Below, piece after piece: positions 1 to 7,298 of a stretch of 19,219 bases of DNA; within the stretch, counting starts at the first letter, position 1; each line of letters begins with the position of its first letter. The notes beneath the pieces were generated by a model, which did no database searches, was not told the origin of the DNA, and worked only from the letters and a program-made list of their open reading frames with translations. The stretch is from Bryobacterales bacterium (GTDB lineage Bacteria > Acidobacteriota > Terriglobia > Bryobacterales > Bryobacteraceae). The position numbers and the translations under genes were made by a program. The DNA lies in NCBI GenBank assembly GCA_003132865.1, contig PKYZ01000854.1:1-19219 (forward strand). Direction: 5' to 3'.

Positions 1-45
1 CTGAAAAGGCTGGCGTCGGCGGTTCGATTCCGTCCCTGGCCACCA
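1..45 (+). tRNA. tRNA-Phe(GAA), 3' part only (5' half lies before the window)
   Basis: The first 45 bases fold as the 3' part of a tRNA. Positions 1-7 (CTGAAAA) are the anticodon loop with anticodon GAA at 3-5. Positions 8-12 are the 3' strand of the anticodon stem and 13-17 a five-base variable loop. The T arm is 18-22 (GGCGG) pairing with 30-34 (CCGTC, one G-U) around the loop TTCGATT at 23-29. Positions 35-41 (CCTGGCC) are the acceptor 3' strand, 42 is the discriminator A and 43-45 an encoded CCA. Every segment has the standard length. The loop and anticodon match tRNA-Phe; the D arm and 5' acceptor strand cannot be checked because they lie outside the window. Confidence 0.9.
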
Positions 46-459
46 CATTCTAAAGCACTTCCAGGTTTCCCAAAAACCGGACCATTCCATTACCATTCCA
101 ATAAATTTAGCTCCTCGGAGATTGCCTTGAGGAATGGACTGCGTTTACCGGGTGCTCTGGGAGCCAAAACCGCCTCACCCTTTCAACCCCAACCCGTACA
201 ACCTTTCCAGCAACGCTTATAATTGACCTGGGAGCGATCCCCCCGGCCTCGGGTGGGCCTGAGGGCCTAGCGCCCTGGTGAATGTCAGTGCCGGGATAAA
301 ACACCCGCAGTTTTGCCGGTTTTGCCGATCCGCAGTGACGGCAACCTGGGCGGAAGACGCGGTAGGTACTCTACATTAGTTTCTACATCTTTCCTTTTCA
401 CACGGCGTTGTCTGGTCTGCTCAGACGTTGGAATCCTTTTCGATTTCTGAGGAGACGCA
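46..459. other. Gene-free stretch downstream of the tRNA
   Basis: No reading frame here has a recognisable protein, a convincing ribosome binding site or domain-like composition. The sequence is of mixed composition, with a CATTCCATTACCATTCC stretch near 83-100 that is a short local repeat. I see no integrase, tRNA or clear hairpin terminator. Because it directly follows a tRNA 3' end, it is where an integrated element would begin, but no second copy of the tRNA tail is visible in the window. Confidence 0.4.
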
Positions 460-814
460 TTGACCGAGTCCCGCTGCTGTCCCTACTGCCAGCAAAGCTT
501 TCATCCATCCCCGTATCGACTGCAGCAGCGCGTTTGTAGCCAGCCTGAGTGCCAGCGGCATCGGCGGGCCGATACCACCGGCTGAAGATTCAGACCGACG
601 CGGTGTATGCGCAGGTGGTCCAAGACAGCCGGAAGCAGTGGCGCGCCGAGCATGCCGATTATCAGAAGACCTACTGGCGCACGCATCCCGAGGCCGCCGA
701 CCGCAACCGACAACGACAACGGCAACTCCATCGGCAGCGCCGCGTCACCACGCTTGTAAAGAACAACGCAGCTGTGGACCTAACGCATTCCGCGGCAGAG
801 GTTTGGCTGGTTGG
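460..814 (+). pseudogene. Small zinc-ribbon protein, frameshifted and 3'-truncated
   Basis: A TTG start at 460 sits 5 nt after a good GAGGAG ribosome binding site (449-454). The first frame encodes a four-cysteine zinc ribbon, C7-x2-C10-x15-C26-x4-C31, then runs into TGA at 583. From about 574 the coding sense continues in another frame as a basic, Q/R-rich helical protein that includes RNRQRQRQLHRQRR and SAAEVWLVGP. Restoring one T near 573 (GAT-TAC-CAC) joins the two halves, so one base has been lost. The likeness stops around 805-814, where sequence of an unrelated protein takes over. I recall similar short zinc-ribbon proteins in Acidobacteria; their role is unknown to me. Nucleic-acid binding is inferred from the ribbon and the basic tail. 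Confidence 0.6.
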
Positions 815-1140
815 CCCAGGACACAAATGGGAGCTTCTACGGGACAACAGTGTACGGCGGGCAAGCCGAGCTTGGTTCCGTCTTCAGCCTGTCAGTAGGT
901 CTGGGCCCGTTTGTGAAAACACGGCCTCGCTCCGGCAAAGTGGGAGCGGCCCTCAACATTCTGGGAAGCGACCTGACCGGCGCGACCAGCGTCACCTTTA
1001 ACGGGACTGCGGCCGTATTCACAGTGGTTTCGAGTTCCGAAATCACGACCACCGTACCCGCCGGTGCGACCACCGGAAAAGTCCAGGTGGCAACACCCAG
1101 CGGCACGCTTTCGAGCACTGTGCCCTTCCGGGTACCATAA
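805..1140 (+). pseudogene. C-terminal fragment of a GloVer-repeat / IPT-TIG domain secreted protein
   Basis: The frame ending with TAA at 1138-1140 begins abruptly with the end of a GloVer-type repeat (DTNGSFYGTT, then GSVFSLSVGLGPFV). It continues as one IPT/TIG immunoglobulin-like domain, roughly residues 40-109, with strands such as ILGSDLTGATSVTFNGT and SSSEITTTVPAGATTG, and ends PFRVP. Full-length proteins of this type are secreted beta-propeller-like surface proteins several hundred residues long, so only the tail is present. No ribosome binding site or signal peptide precedes it, and the TTG at 811 is not a credible start. The 5' boundary is fused to the zinc-ribbon remnant within about 10 bases. 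Family assignment is confident; it is a gene fragment, not a working gene. Confidence 0.7.
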
Positions 1141-1442
1141 GAAGGGCGCGCCTCTCGCCCAAGAGTTAGGGCTGGGCACACCTGGAGCAACTGTCTCACA
1201 AAGGACCCTTTGTAAGACACGCGGGCGACTGCCATTCCTGTCTCGATTCGGTTGCGTTTCGACTGAAGCACTGGACGCGAGGTGCCAAGGCCTGCAGAAC
1301 AGGGGGGAACGGTCGTACATGGAACGAGCCTGCGGACGGGTCCTTCAACTTGTTCTGGTGGTGGCTCGGCGAATCATTTCCATATATATGAAGCTGCACA
1401 GTACGACAATAGAACAGGCAAACGAAAGAAAAGGTGAATGCA
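1141..1442. other. Gene-free spacer before the oxidoreductase cluster
   Basis: It contains the palindrome at 1192-1219 and otherwise no supported gene. A short alternating AT tract (CATATATATG, itself a palindrome, 1380-1389) lies about 55 bases before the first gene of the cluster and could belong to its promoter or operator, but I find no well-spaced -35/-10 pair. The last bases (AAAGGTG, 1430-1436) form the ribosome binding site of the next gene. Confidence 0.35.
1192..1219. repeat. 28-bp near-perfect palindrome
   Basis: Left arm TGTCTCACAAAGG (1192-1204) and right arm CCTTTGTAAGACA (1207-1219) are reverse complements with one mismatch, separated by only two bases (AC). There is no T-run after it, so it is not a standard terminator. 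The arms begin and end TGTCT/AGACA, which resembles insertion-sequence terminal repeats lying head to head, but no transposase is attached. Confidence 0.5.
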
Positions 1443-2306
1443 ATGAAGATTCTGGTAACTGGCGGAACGGGGAATGTTGGAGGCGTAGTGGTCAAGGAGT
1501 TGCTCAAGCGCGGAGCAGAGGTCCGGGTGCTGGCTCGCAAGCAACCGGAAGAAGGCAAGCTGCCCGCTGGCGTAGAGGTTGCCATCGGCGACCTGCTTAA
1601 TCCGGTTTCGGTCGAACAGGCCATGCAGGGTGTCGACAAGCTGTTCCTGCTGAATGCCGTCGTAGCCGATGAGCTGACGCAGGCGCTGATCGCGTACGGA
1701 ATCGCCAGGCGCGTGGGATTGAAGCATGTTACCTATCTGTCCGTATTCAAGGTAGAGCAGTTCCGCGACGTGCCACACTTTGCGTCGAAGCTGGCGGTTG
1801 AGAACGCACTGCGCGAGTTCGGCGTTCCGTACACGATCTTGCGGCCGGGCTACTACATCCAGAACGACGCCATGCTGAAGACCGCCCTGACGGGTCCTGG
1901 TATCTACCCCATGCCGATTGGTACGGCGGGGATTTGCGCAGTTGACAATCGTGACATTGCCGAAGCTGCTGCGATCTCCCTCACCGCGGATGGGCACGAC
2001 GGCCAGACGTACGACCTGACCGGTCCTACGCTGATCAGCGGCCCGGGTAATGCGGCTACGTGGAGTAAGCTTCTGGGCAAGGAAATCAAATACACAGGCC
2101 ACAACTTCGACCAGTGGGAACAGCAGGTGCGCGCGAACGCTCCGGGGTGGAGCGCCTTCGATCTTCGCGCGATGTTCCAGGGCTACTTCGACCGCGGCTT
2201 CGCTTCGACCGAGACCGAGGTTGCGCGCGTGACGAAGCTCCTCGGCCACCCGCCGCGCAGCTACGAGGACTTCGCTGCCGAAACCGCCACGCTTTGGAAG
2301 GCGTGA
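1443..2306 (+). CDS. NmrA-like / atypical SDR NAD(P)-binding protein
   Basis: Predicted soluble cytoplasmic protein of 287 residues with an N-terminal Rossmann fold. The dinucleotide motif ILVTGGTGNVGG follows the start immediately, and the acidic ELLKRGAEVRVLAR strand-helix unit follows. The middle contains RPGYYIQND and a DNRDIAEAAA stretch typical of the NmrA/atypical SDR group, whose members act as NAD(P)-dependent reductases or as redox-sensing regulators. There is no SDR Tyr-x3-Lys pair in the usual place. I chose ATG 1443, which follows AAGGTG by 6 nt; a GTG at 1434 would add three residues (MNA) with a poorer site. First gene of a + strand cluster, 24 nt before the quinone oxidoreductase. 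Substrate unknown. Confidence 0.85.
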   Translation: MKILVTGGTGNVGGVVVKELLKRGAEVRVLARKQPEEGKLPAGVEVAIGDLLNPVSVEQAMQGVDKLFLLNAVVADELTQALIAYGIARRVGLKHVTYLSVFKVEQFRDVPHFASKLAVENALREFGVPYTILRPGYYIQNDAMLKTALTGPGIYPMPIGTAGICAVDNRDIAEAAAISLTADGHDGQTYDLTGPTLISGPGNAATWSKLLGKEIKYTGHNFDQWEQQVRANAPGWSAFDLRAMFQGYFDRGFASTETEVARVTKLLGHPPRSYEDFAAETATLWKA

Positions 2307-2330
2307 GAACATTGCAACTGGAGAAGCGAA

Positions 2331-3308
2331 ATGAAAGCAATTGAAGTAGCCACATTCGGTGGGCCTGAGCAACTCATTTTGCTCGACAAGCCTCTGCCTG
2401 AACCGGGACCTGGACAGGTCCTAATTAAAGTGAAGGCGGCGGGGATCAATTTTGCCGACCTGCGAGCCCGGGAAGGGCGCTATCCGCGAGGACCGCAGCC
2501 GCCATTCATACCTGGCAACGAGGCGGCAGGCATCGTGGCGGCTCTGGGACAAGGAGTAACCGCACCCGCTGCCGGAACCCGTGTCATGGCGTTTCTGACC
2601 GGAGGCTACGCCGAATACGCGGTGGCCGATGCCGCTCAAACCATACCGCTGCCGAACACGGTGGACTACGCTCCGGCGACAACGCTCCTGGTGCAGGGAC
2701 TGACAGCGTATTTTCTACTGAAACGCGCTGCTCCCCTGCGGAAAGGTCAGAGTGTGCTGGTCAGCGCCGCAGCGGGCGGAGTCGGTTCTCTTGCGGTGCA
2801 AATGGCGAAATTGATGGGAGCCGGAACGGTCGTGGGCACGGCGTCAACTCATGCGAAGCGGGAGTGGGTCAAGTTGCTGGGAGCGGACGAGGCCGTCGAC
2901 TACACGCGAGAAGGATGGCCCGAACAGGTCAAAGCGGCAACCGGAGGAAAGGGTGTCGAAATCTATCTGGACGGCACTGGAGACACTGTTGGAGGCGCAT
3001 TGAAGCCACTCGCGCCGGGCGGCATCTGGGTGATTTACGGTTCGCAGCAAGGCGAGCAAGGTGGCATAAGTGGCGAACAACTTGTGAGCCTCCTGTTCAG
3101 CTCACAGACGATTCGGGGCTACACGCTTTACGAGGTTCTTTCCGAGCCCTCGGCCATCTCGGCGGCTTTGCAGGAGATCTTCGGCTGGCTTGCTTCGGGC
3201 CGTCTGCACGTTGAGGTGAAGGATCGCTTCCCATTGGCAAAAGCCAAGGAGGCGCACGAGGCGATCGAGGCTCGCAAGACGATTGGCAAGGTTGTTTTGG
3301 AACCTTGA
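2331..3308 (+). CDS. Quinone oxidoreductase-like, zinc-independent MDR family
   Basis: 325 residues, the usual length for the zeta-crystallin/quinone oxidoreductase branch of the medium-chain dehydrogenase/reductase superfamily. An N-terminal GroES-like domain (about residues 1-120, with GINFADLRAREGRYP and PGNEAAGIV) precedes a Rossmann NADPH-binding domain with AAAGGVGSLAVQMAK at about 146-160. The cysteine ligands for catalytic and structural zinc are absent, as expected for this branch. The family reduces quinones, enones or similar electrophiles with NADPH in the cytoplasm. ATG 2331 follows a GGAGAAG site. It lies 24 nt after the NmrA-like gene and 33 nt before the SDR, consistent with one transcript. 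The natural substrate cannot be read from sequence. Confidence 0.9.
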   Translation: MKAIEVATFGGPEQLILLDKPLPEPGPGQVLIKVKAAGINFADLRAREGRYPRGPQPPFIPGNEAAGIVAALGQGVTAPAAGTRVMAFLTGGYAEYAVADAAQTIPLPNTVDYAPATTLLVQGLTAYFLLKRAAPLRKGQSVLVSAAAGGVGSLAVQMAKLMGAGTVVGTASTHAKREWVKLLGADEAVDYTREGWPEQVKAATGGKGVEIYLDGTGDTVGGALKPLAPGGIWVIYGSQQGEQGGISGEQLVSLLFSSQTIRGYTLYEVLSEPSAISAALQEIFGWLASGRLHVEVKDRFPLAKAKEAHEAIEARKTIGKVVLEP

Positions 3309-3341
3309 ATTCGCGCGTAACGGTACAGTGGAGGTCTTGGT

Positions 3342-4381
3342 ATGGGTTCAGATCTGGTTCTTGTCACCGGCGCGTCCGGCTACGTCGCAGGCCACTGCAT
3401 CCTTCGGCTGTTAAATGACGGTTACAGGGTGCGCGGGACCTTGCGGTCCCTGCAGCGAGCCGGCGAGGTCCGGCGGTGGCTGACCAAGGCGCGAGGAAGA
3501 ATCGATCCCGGCGACGCGTTGTCGTTTGTCGAGGCGGAGCTGACAGCGCCGAAGGGCTGGGACGCCGCAATGGCAGGCGTGCGCTACGTGCTGCATGTCG
3601 CCTCGCCGATTCCGTCCAGCATGCCGAAACACCCGGACGATCTGATCGTGCCCGCTCGCGAAGGAACGCTGAATGTGATGCGGGCCGCTTCGCGCGCCTC
3701 GGTCGAGCGTGTGGTCCAGACCTCCTCCTCAAGCGCCATCCTCTACGGCCGCGACAATCCCAACTCGCACCTGTTCACCGAGGCCGATTGGACAGACCCC
3801 GACCACAGGGACAACGTGCCCTATACTCGCAGCAAAACAATCGCCGAAAAGGCTGCCTGGGCCGAACTGCCGAAGCTGCCTCGGCCCTTGGAGTGGGTCG
3901 CCATCAACCCTGGCCTGGTCCTGGGGACCGTGTTGGACAAGGACTCCAGCGCTTCGGTTCAGATCGTCGCCAAGCTCTTGAAGGGCGAAATTTCCAGGCT
4001 TGCCGCGGTTCGGCTGGGCCGTCGTCGATGTGCGCGATCTCGCGGACTTGGAGGTTCGCGCCATGACGGCGCCCCAAGCCGCCGGGCAGCGCTATATCGG
4101 CTCAGGCCCATTCTTCTCCATGAGCGACATCGCTCAATGTTCTGAAGGGTCGTTTGGGCGATAAGGCGAAGAAGGTACCCACCCGCAAGCTGCCCGACTG
4201 GCTCGTCCGGTTCGTGGGGCTGTTTGATAGCGAGGTCCGCGGCCAACTGTTCGAACTCGGCAAGGTACGGCGACTGTCAAGTGCAAAAGCGGAGAAGGAG
4301 CTTGGATGGTCATATCGACCCGTCGAAGAAACGATCATCGACACCGCGACCAGCCTGGAGGCCGTAGGCGCGCTGAATTGA
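3342..4381 (+). pseudogene. Dihydroflavonol-4-reductase-like SDR, broken by two 1-base insertions
   Basis: The N-terminal 220 residues form an extended SDR: NAD(P) motif TGASGYVAG (9-17), a serine run at 128-131, and the catalytic pair Y161-x3-K165 (YTRSK). At 4000-4001 one extra T in AGGCTTGCC throws the frame off, and the open frame then runs to a TGA at 4143-4145 encoding unrelated sequence. The correct continuation (PRFGWAVVDVRDLADLEVRA, then GQRYIGSGPFFSM) is in the next frame. A second extra T at 4140-4141 shifts it again, to KGRLGDKAKKVPTRKLPDWL and the natural C-terminus ending at 4381. Removing both Ts restores a protein of about 345 residues, normal for this family. All catalytic residues survive, so decay is recent or the two insertions are sequencing errors. 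The family reduces aldehydes or ketones with NADPH. Confidence 0.8.
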
Positions 4382-4448
4382 ACCGAATGGTCGGACCACG
4401 CCCCTGGCCGATCCGGACCAGCAAAATCGTATGTAAAAGGAAAACACA

Positions 4449-5024
4449 ATGAACGACAGCTCAACCACCTCGCCGCAGCCTGCCTCGACGATTCCACCTG
4501 ATGATCCCCAACGGAATCTCGCGATTGCGCGACCGAACGAAGACCAGAACTTGCCACACATCGGGTTGGTGGGAGACACTTACACGATCCTTCTGACGGG
4601 CAAAGACACTGCCGGCCGCTACTGCCTCATCGATATGCATGTGCCGCCCGGCGGCGGCCCTGCGCCCCATCGCCACGATTTCGATGAAATGTTCACCCTT
4701 CTCGATGGCGAGATCGAGTTCACGTTCCGCGGCGAGAAATCGGTCGTACGAGCCGGTGAGACCGTCAACATCCCAGCCAATGCGCCACACTTTTTCCAAA
4801 ATGCCTCTGAGCGGCCGGTCCGGCTGCTGTGCATGTGCTCGCCTGCAGGGCTGGAAGAGTTTTTCATGAAAGTGGGCGTCCCCGTTGCGAGCCGAACGGC
4901 ACCGCCCCCCAAGCTCGACGAAGCCGCCCAAGCGGCGTTCAAAGCGAAAGCCGAGGCCCTCGCCCCACGATACCGGACGCAAATCTTAAAGCCCGTAGAG
5001 AGTTCGCAACCGTCGCGCGAGTAG
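4449..5024 (+). CDS. Single-domain cupin protein
   Basis: 191 residues with one beta-barrel cupin domain at about 38-135. Motif 1 is complete: H74-x-H76-x3-E80-x6-G87 (HRHDFDEMFTLLDG). Motif 2 ends in P109...H114-x3-N118 (PANAPHFFQN). The three histidines and the glutamate are a full metal-binding set, so an Fe/Mn/Zn-dependent enzyme or a small-molecule-binding cupin is plausible. The first 25 residues are polar and proline-rich and the C-terminal 50 are alanine-rich and probably helical, without a signal peptide. ATG 4449 follows AAAAGGAAAA. It is 67 nt downstream of the broken SDR and ends the cluster. Cupins often sit beside SDRs and quinone oxidoreductases in dioxygenase-type degradation cassettes; the reaction here is unknown. 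Confidence 0.88.
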   Translation: MNDSSTTSPQPASTIPPDDPQRNLAIARPNEDQNLPHIGLVGDTYTILLTGKDTAGRYCLIDMHVPPGGGPAPHRHDFDEMFTLLDGEIEFTFRGEKSVVRAGETVNIPANAPHFFQNASERPVRLLCMCSPAGLEEFFMKVGVPVASRTAPPPKLDEAAQAAFKAKAEALAPRYRTQILKPVESSQPSRE

Positions 5025-5490
5025 AGGCGACCGAATGGCTTCCGATTCAAACTGACCAGCTACCCCTAAGTCTAAGGAGGAGGAAGAGATGCGCCGGGCG
5101 CACCTCCTCTGCGAGAGATCCAGCATCGCGGCGCACTCTTGTCGCGCGGTGTTACCGACGCATTAACGGGCCGGCCGCATCCCGCGCTGTCCCAAGGTTG
5201 GGCGGGCGGGTAGCCAACTTGACGGGAAACACGCAAACCGCTCACGTGATCGTCAGCCTTCCAAGCACCGGTCCCACCTCCGCGGCAGCAACCGCTACCG
5301 ATATGTTTCCATAATGCCGTTGTTCGCCGGCCCAACATAGGCGGGCGCTTCGGACCAGTTCTTGACCGCGTTCTGCTGATCCCACTGGAAACCAGTGCAC
5401 CGTGATACGATCTCGGACACGGACATCTCAAACAGTATACAACTATGAGAAGAGTATCCGATAATCGACAAAGCGCGAAGTCGAAGTGAT
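5025..5490. other. Intergenic region between the cupin and L-2-hydroxyglutarate oxidase
   Basis: No convincing gene. A very strong ribosome binding sequence (AAGGAGGAGG, 5074-5083) is followed by ATG at 5089 and a 25-codon frame to TAA at 5164-5166 (MRRAHLLCERSSIAAHSCRAVL...). That peptide resembles nothing I recognise and could be the start of a lost gene. The binding site is complementary to bases just inside this frame, listed separately. The rest (5170-5490) has short, mutually overlapping frames only. An in-frame TGA at 5446-5448 bounds the next gene upstream. Confidence 0.4.
5077..5109 (+). promoter_or_regulatory. Possible hairpin sequestering a Shine-Dalgarno sequence
   Basis: GAGGAGG at 5077-5083 is exactly complementary to CCTCCTC at 5103-5109. 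The 19-base loop contains the ATG at 5089. If transcribed, the seven-pair stem would mask the ribosome binding site. Complementarity to an SD is easy to obtain by chance, and no supported gene follows, so this is tentative. Confidence 0.2.
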
Positions 5491-6678
5491 GTGTTGATTG
5501 TTGGCGGCGGTATAGTCGGATTGGCTACAGCCTTCCGTCTGAGCCAGAGACTGCCCGGCGCCGAAATCACTGTTGTAGAAAAAGAGAGCTCCGTCGGCCG
5601 CCACCAGACCGGCCACAATAGCGGCGTCCTCCACTCGGGCCTCTACTATAAGCCGGGGTCCCTCAAAGCCCGGCTGGCCGTCCGCGTCATCCGCCAAATG
5701 GTCGAATTCTGCCGCGAGCATTCGATCCCGCACGAAATTTGCGGCAAGCTCGTGGTAGCGGCCGACGGGGCTGAACTCCCAGGCCTGCGAGATCTGCATG
5801 AGCGAGGACTGGCCAACGGACTCGAAGGATTGCGCATGCTCGGACCCCAGGAGATGCGCGAAATTGAGCCACACGCCGGAGGCGTCGCCGCGTTACGCGT
5901 TCCGCAGGAAGGGATTGTCGATTACCAAAAAGTCTGCGAAGCCCTGGTGAATTGCATCCACGGCCGCGTCGCAACCAACGCCAAAGTACGTTCGCTGCGC
6001 CAGACCTACGGCGGCTGGAGCGCCGAAACCGAAGCGGGAGACTTCGAAGCCAAGCTCCTTATCAACTGCGCCGGCCTTCATTGCGATCGTGTCAGCGAAC
6101 TAGCCGGTCTGCGCCGCGAAGTCCGCATCGCTCCATTCCGCGGCGAGTATTACAAGATCAAGCCGGACCGCCAATCGCTCGTGCGCCACCTGATCTACCC
6201 CGTGCCCGATCCGAAGTTCCCCTTCCTCGGCGTGCACTTCACCCGTCTGATTCACGGCGGCGTTGAAGCAGGTCCTAACGCTGTGCTCGCCTTCGCGCGC
6301 GAAGGTTACCGCAAGACGGATATCAATCCGCGCGATCTGTTCGACGCTGTTTCCTATTCGGGTCTGTGGAACTTTCTGGCGCGTCACGCACGTATGTGTT
6401 GGGAGGAAATCGAACGCTCGTTCAGCAAGCGCCTGTTCGCCCAATCGCTGCAGCGCCTGGTCCCGGAGATCCACGCATCGGATCTCGATACGGGCGGCAC
6501 CGGCGTACGCGCCCAGGCCATCACCCCGCAAGGCGAATTGGTGCAGGATTTCCACTTCGTCGAGCAGGCCAACGCCGTGCACGTCCTGAACGCGCCGAGC
6601 CCGGGCGCCACCGCGTCGCTCGCGATCGGCGAAGAGATCGTGGCGCGCCTGGGCGCAGGTCGTTCGCGCTGGCCGTGA
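5491..6678 (+). CDS. lhgO: L-2-hydroxyglutarate oxidase
   Basis: 395 residues of the FAD-dependent DAO superfamily. The N-terminal dinucleotide fold VLIVGGGIVGLATAFRL is followed by ESSVGRHQTGHNSGVLHSGLYYKPGS, the conserved FAD/substrate segment of L-2-hydroxyglutarate oxidases. Later blocks are PQEGIVDYQKV, LLINCAGLHCDRVS, PFRGEYYKI, YPVPDPKFPFLGVHFTR and a C-terminal VLNAPSPGATASLAIGEEI. The enzyme oxidises L-2-hydroxyglutarate, a side product of malate dehydrogenase, to 2-oxoglutarate, passing electrons to oxygen or the membrane quinone pool. The start is unusual: the frame opens after TGA 5446-5448 and the only usual start codon before the FAD motif is GTG 5491, without a clear Shine-Dalgarno site. 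Most family members have a few residues more (M..DVLIVGGG), so the N-terminus may have been altered. Single gene; no partners adjacent. Confidence 0.9.
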   Translation: MLIVGGGIVGLATAFRLSQRLPGAEITVVEKESSVGRHQTGHNSGVLHSGLYYKPGSLKARLAVRVIRQMVEFCREHSIPHEICGKLVVAADGAELPGLRDLHERGLANGLEGLRMLGPQEMREIEPHAGGVAALRVPQEGIVDYQKVCEALVNCIHGRVATNAKVRSLRQTYGGWSAETEAGDFEAKLLINCAGLHCDRVSELAGLRREVRIAPFRGEYYKIKPDRQSLVRHLIYPVPDPKFPFLGVHFTRLIHGGVEAGPNAVLAFAREGYRKTDINPRDLFDAVSYSGLWNFLARHARMCWEEIERSFSKRLFAQSLQRLVPEIHASDLDTGGTGVRAQAITPQGELVQDFHFVEQANAVHVLNAPSPGATASLAIGEEIVARLGAGRSRWP

Positions 6679-7122
6679 GTACCCCGTGGGGCCGAAGGAT
6701 CGCGAACCGACGACGAACTCGACAAATGGGTCGCCAGCTTTCCCATCGAGGCTGGCTAAGCGGGGAAGGACGGTTCTACACGCTCCCCGGACCGTAATCC
6801 CAGATTCCGGTGGCGGCGGTGGGCTTTGTCGCAAGCCTTGCAGGCAAAAACAAAAGGCAATCACTAGTATGATCGCCTGCACGACGAAGGTTCGCCTTCG
6901 ATAAACGCCCTTCACTGCCAGAACCAGGTCGATCACGAAGATTACAGGCAGAATTTCAATCCCCCACATTGGGAACGGGACAAAAATAAAAATCCACCAA
7001 GGAATGCTTTGATATTGCGGATATGCCGCATGAAATGCCCATACGGCGATGAAGACCGCGACGCACAGCAGGGCGTAGACCCGAGTACCCCATATCCAAA
7101 TGCTCGCTGGATTTGGACTCAT
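6679..7122 (-). CDS. Small membrane protein with three transmembrane segments, 3' end unresolved
   Basis: Reading leftward from ATG at 7122 the frame encodes MSPNPASIWIWGTRV and then three hydrophobic helices: VYALLCVAVFIAVWAFHAAY, a long IPWWIFIFVPFPMWGIEILPVIFVIDLVLAV, and TFVVQAIILVIAFCFCLQG. A proline run and a polar tail follow. Such composition does not arise by chance from an antisense frame, so I think this is or was a real inner-membrane protein. I do not recognise a family. The frame stays open to 6100, which would place about 190 C-terminal residues antisense to the L-2-hydroxyglutarate oxidase gene; I doubt that part and list only the portion outside it. No strong ribosome binding site precedes 7122. 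It may be a truncated gene whose end was lost in a rearrangement. Confidence 0.45.
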
Positions 7123-7298
7123 GCTGTAAGCCAGTCTAACGCTAACTCGTCCGCGTTCGCCACCACGCTGTGCTCGGGTTGGAGCCGCCGGCATCCTCCT
7201 TCGAACGGGTTGGCCCAGCGTCGTTTTGCCTAGCCTGGATTTTCGCGCCAAATATTGAGCTAACATTCTAGACCGTCGGTCCGGCTGGCGACCGGGTA

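Noticed and set aside
1374..2372. Long minus-strand frame (332 codons) opposite the NmrA-like gene
   Set aside because: It is antisense to a clear NAD(P)-binding protein, shows no domain or ribosome binding site, and is explained by high GC.
6885..6900. CGAAGG-TTCG-CCTTCG hairpin with a TTCG loop, considered as a terminator
   Set aside because: It lies inside the coding part of the membrane-protein frame (YRRRTF), has no T-run, and the loop closing pair is G-C rather than the stable C-G form.
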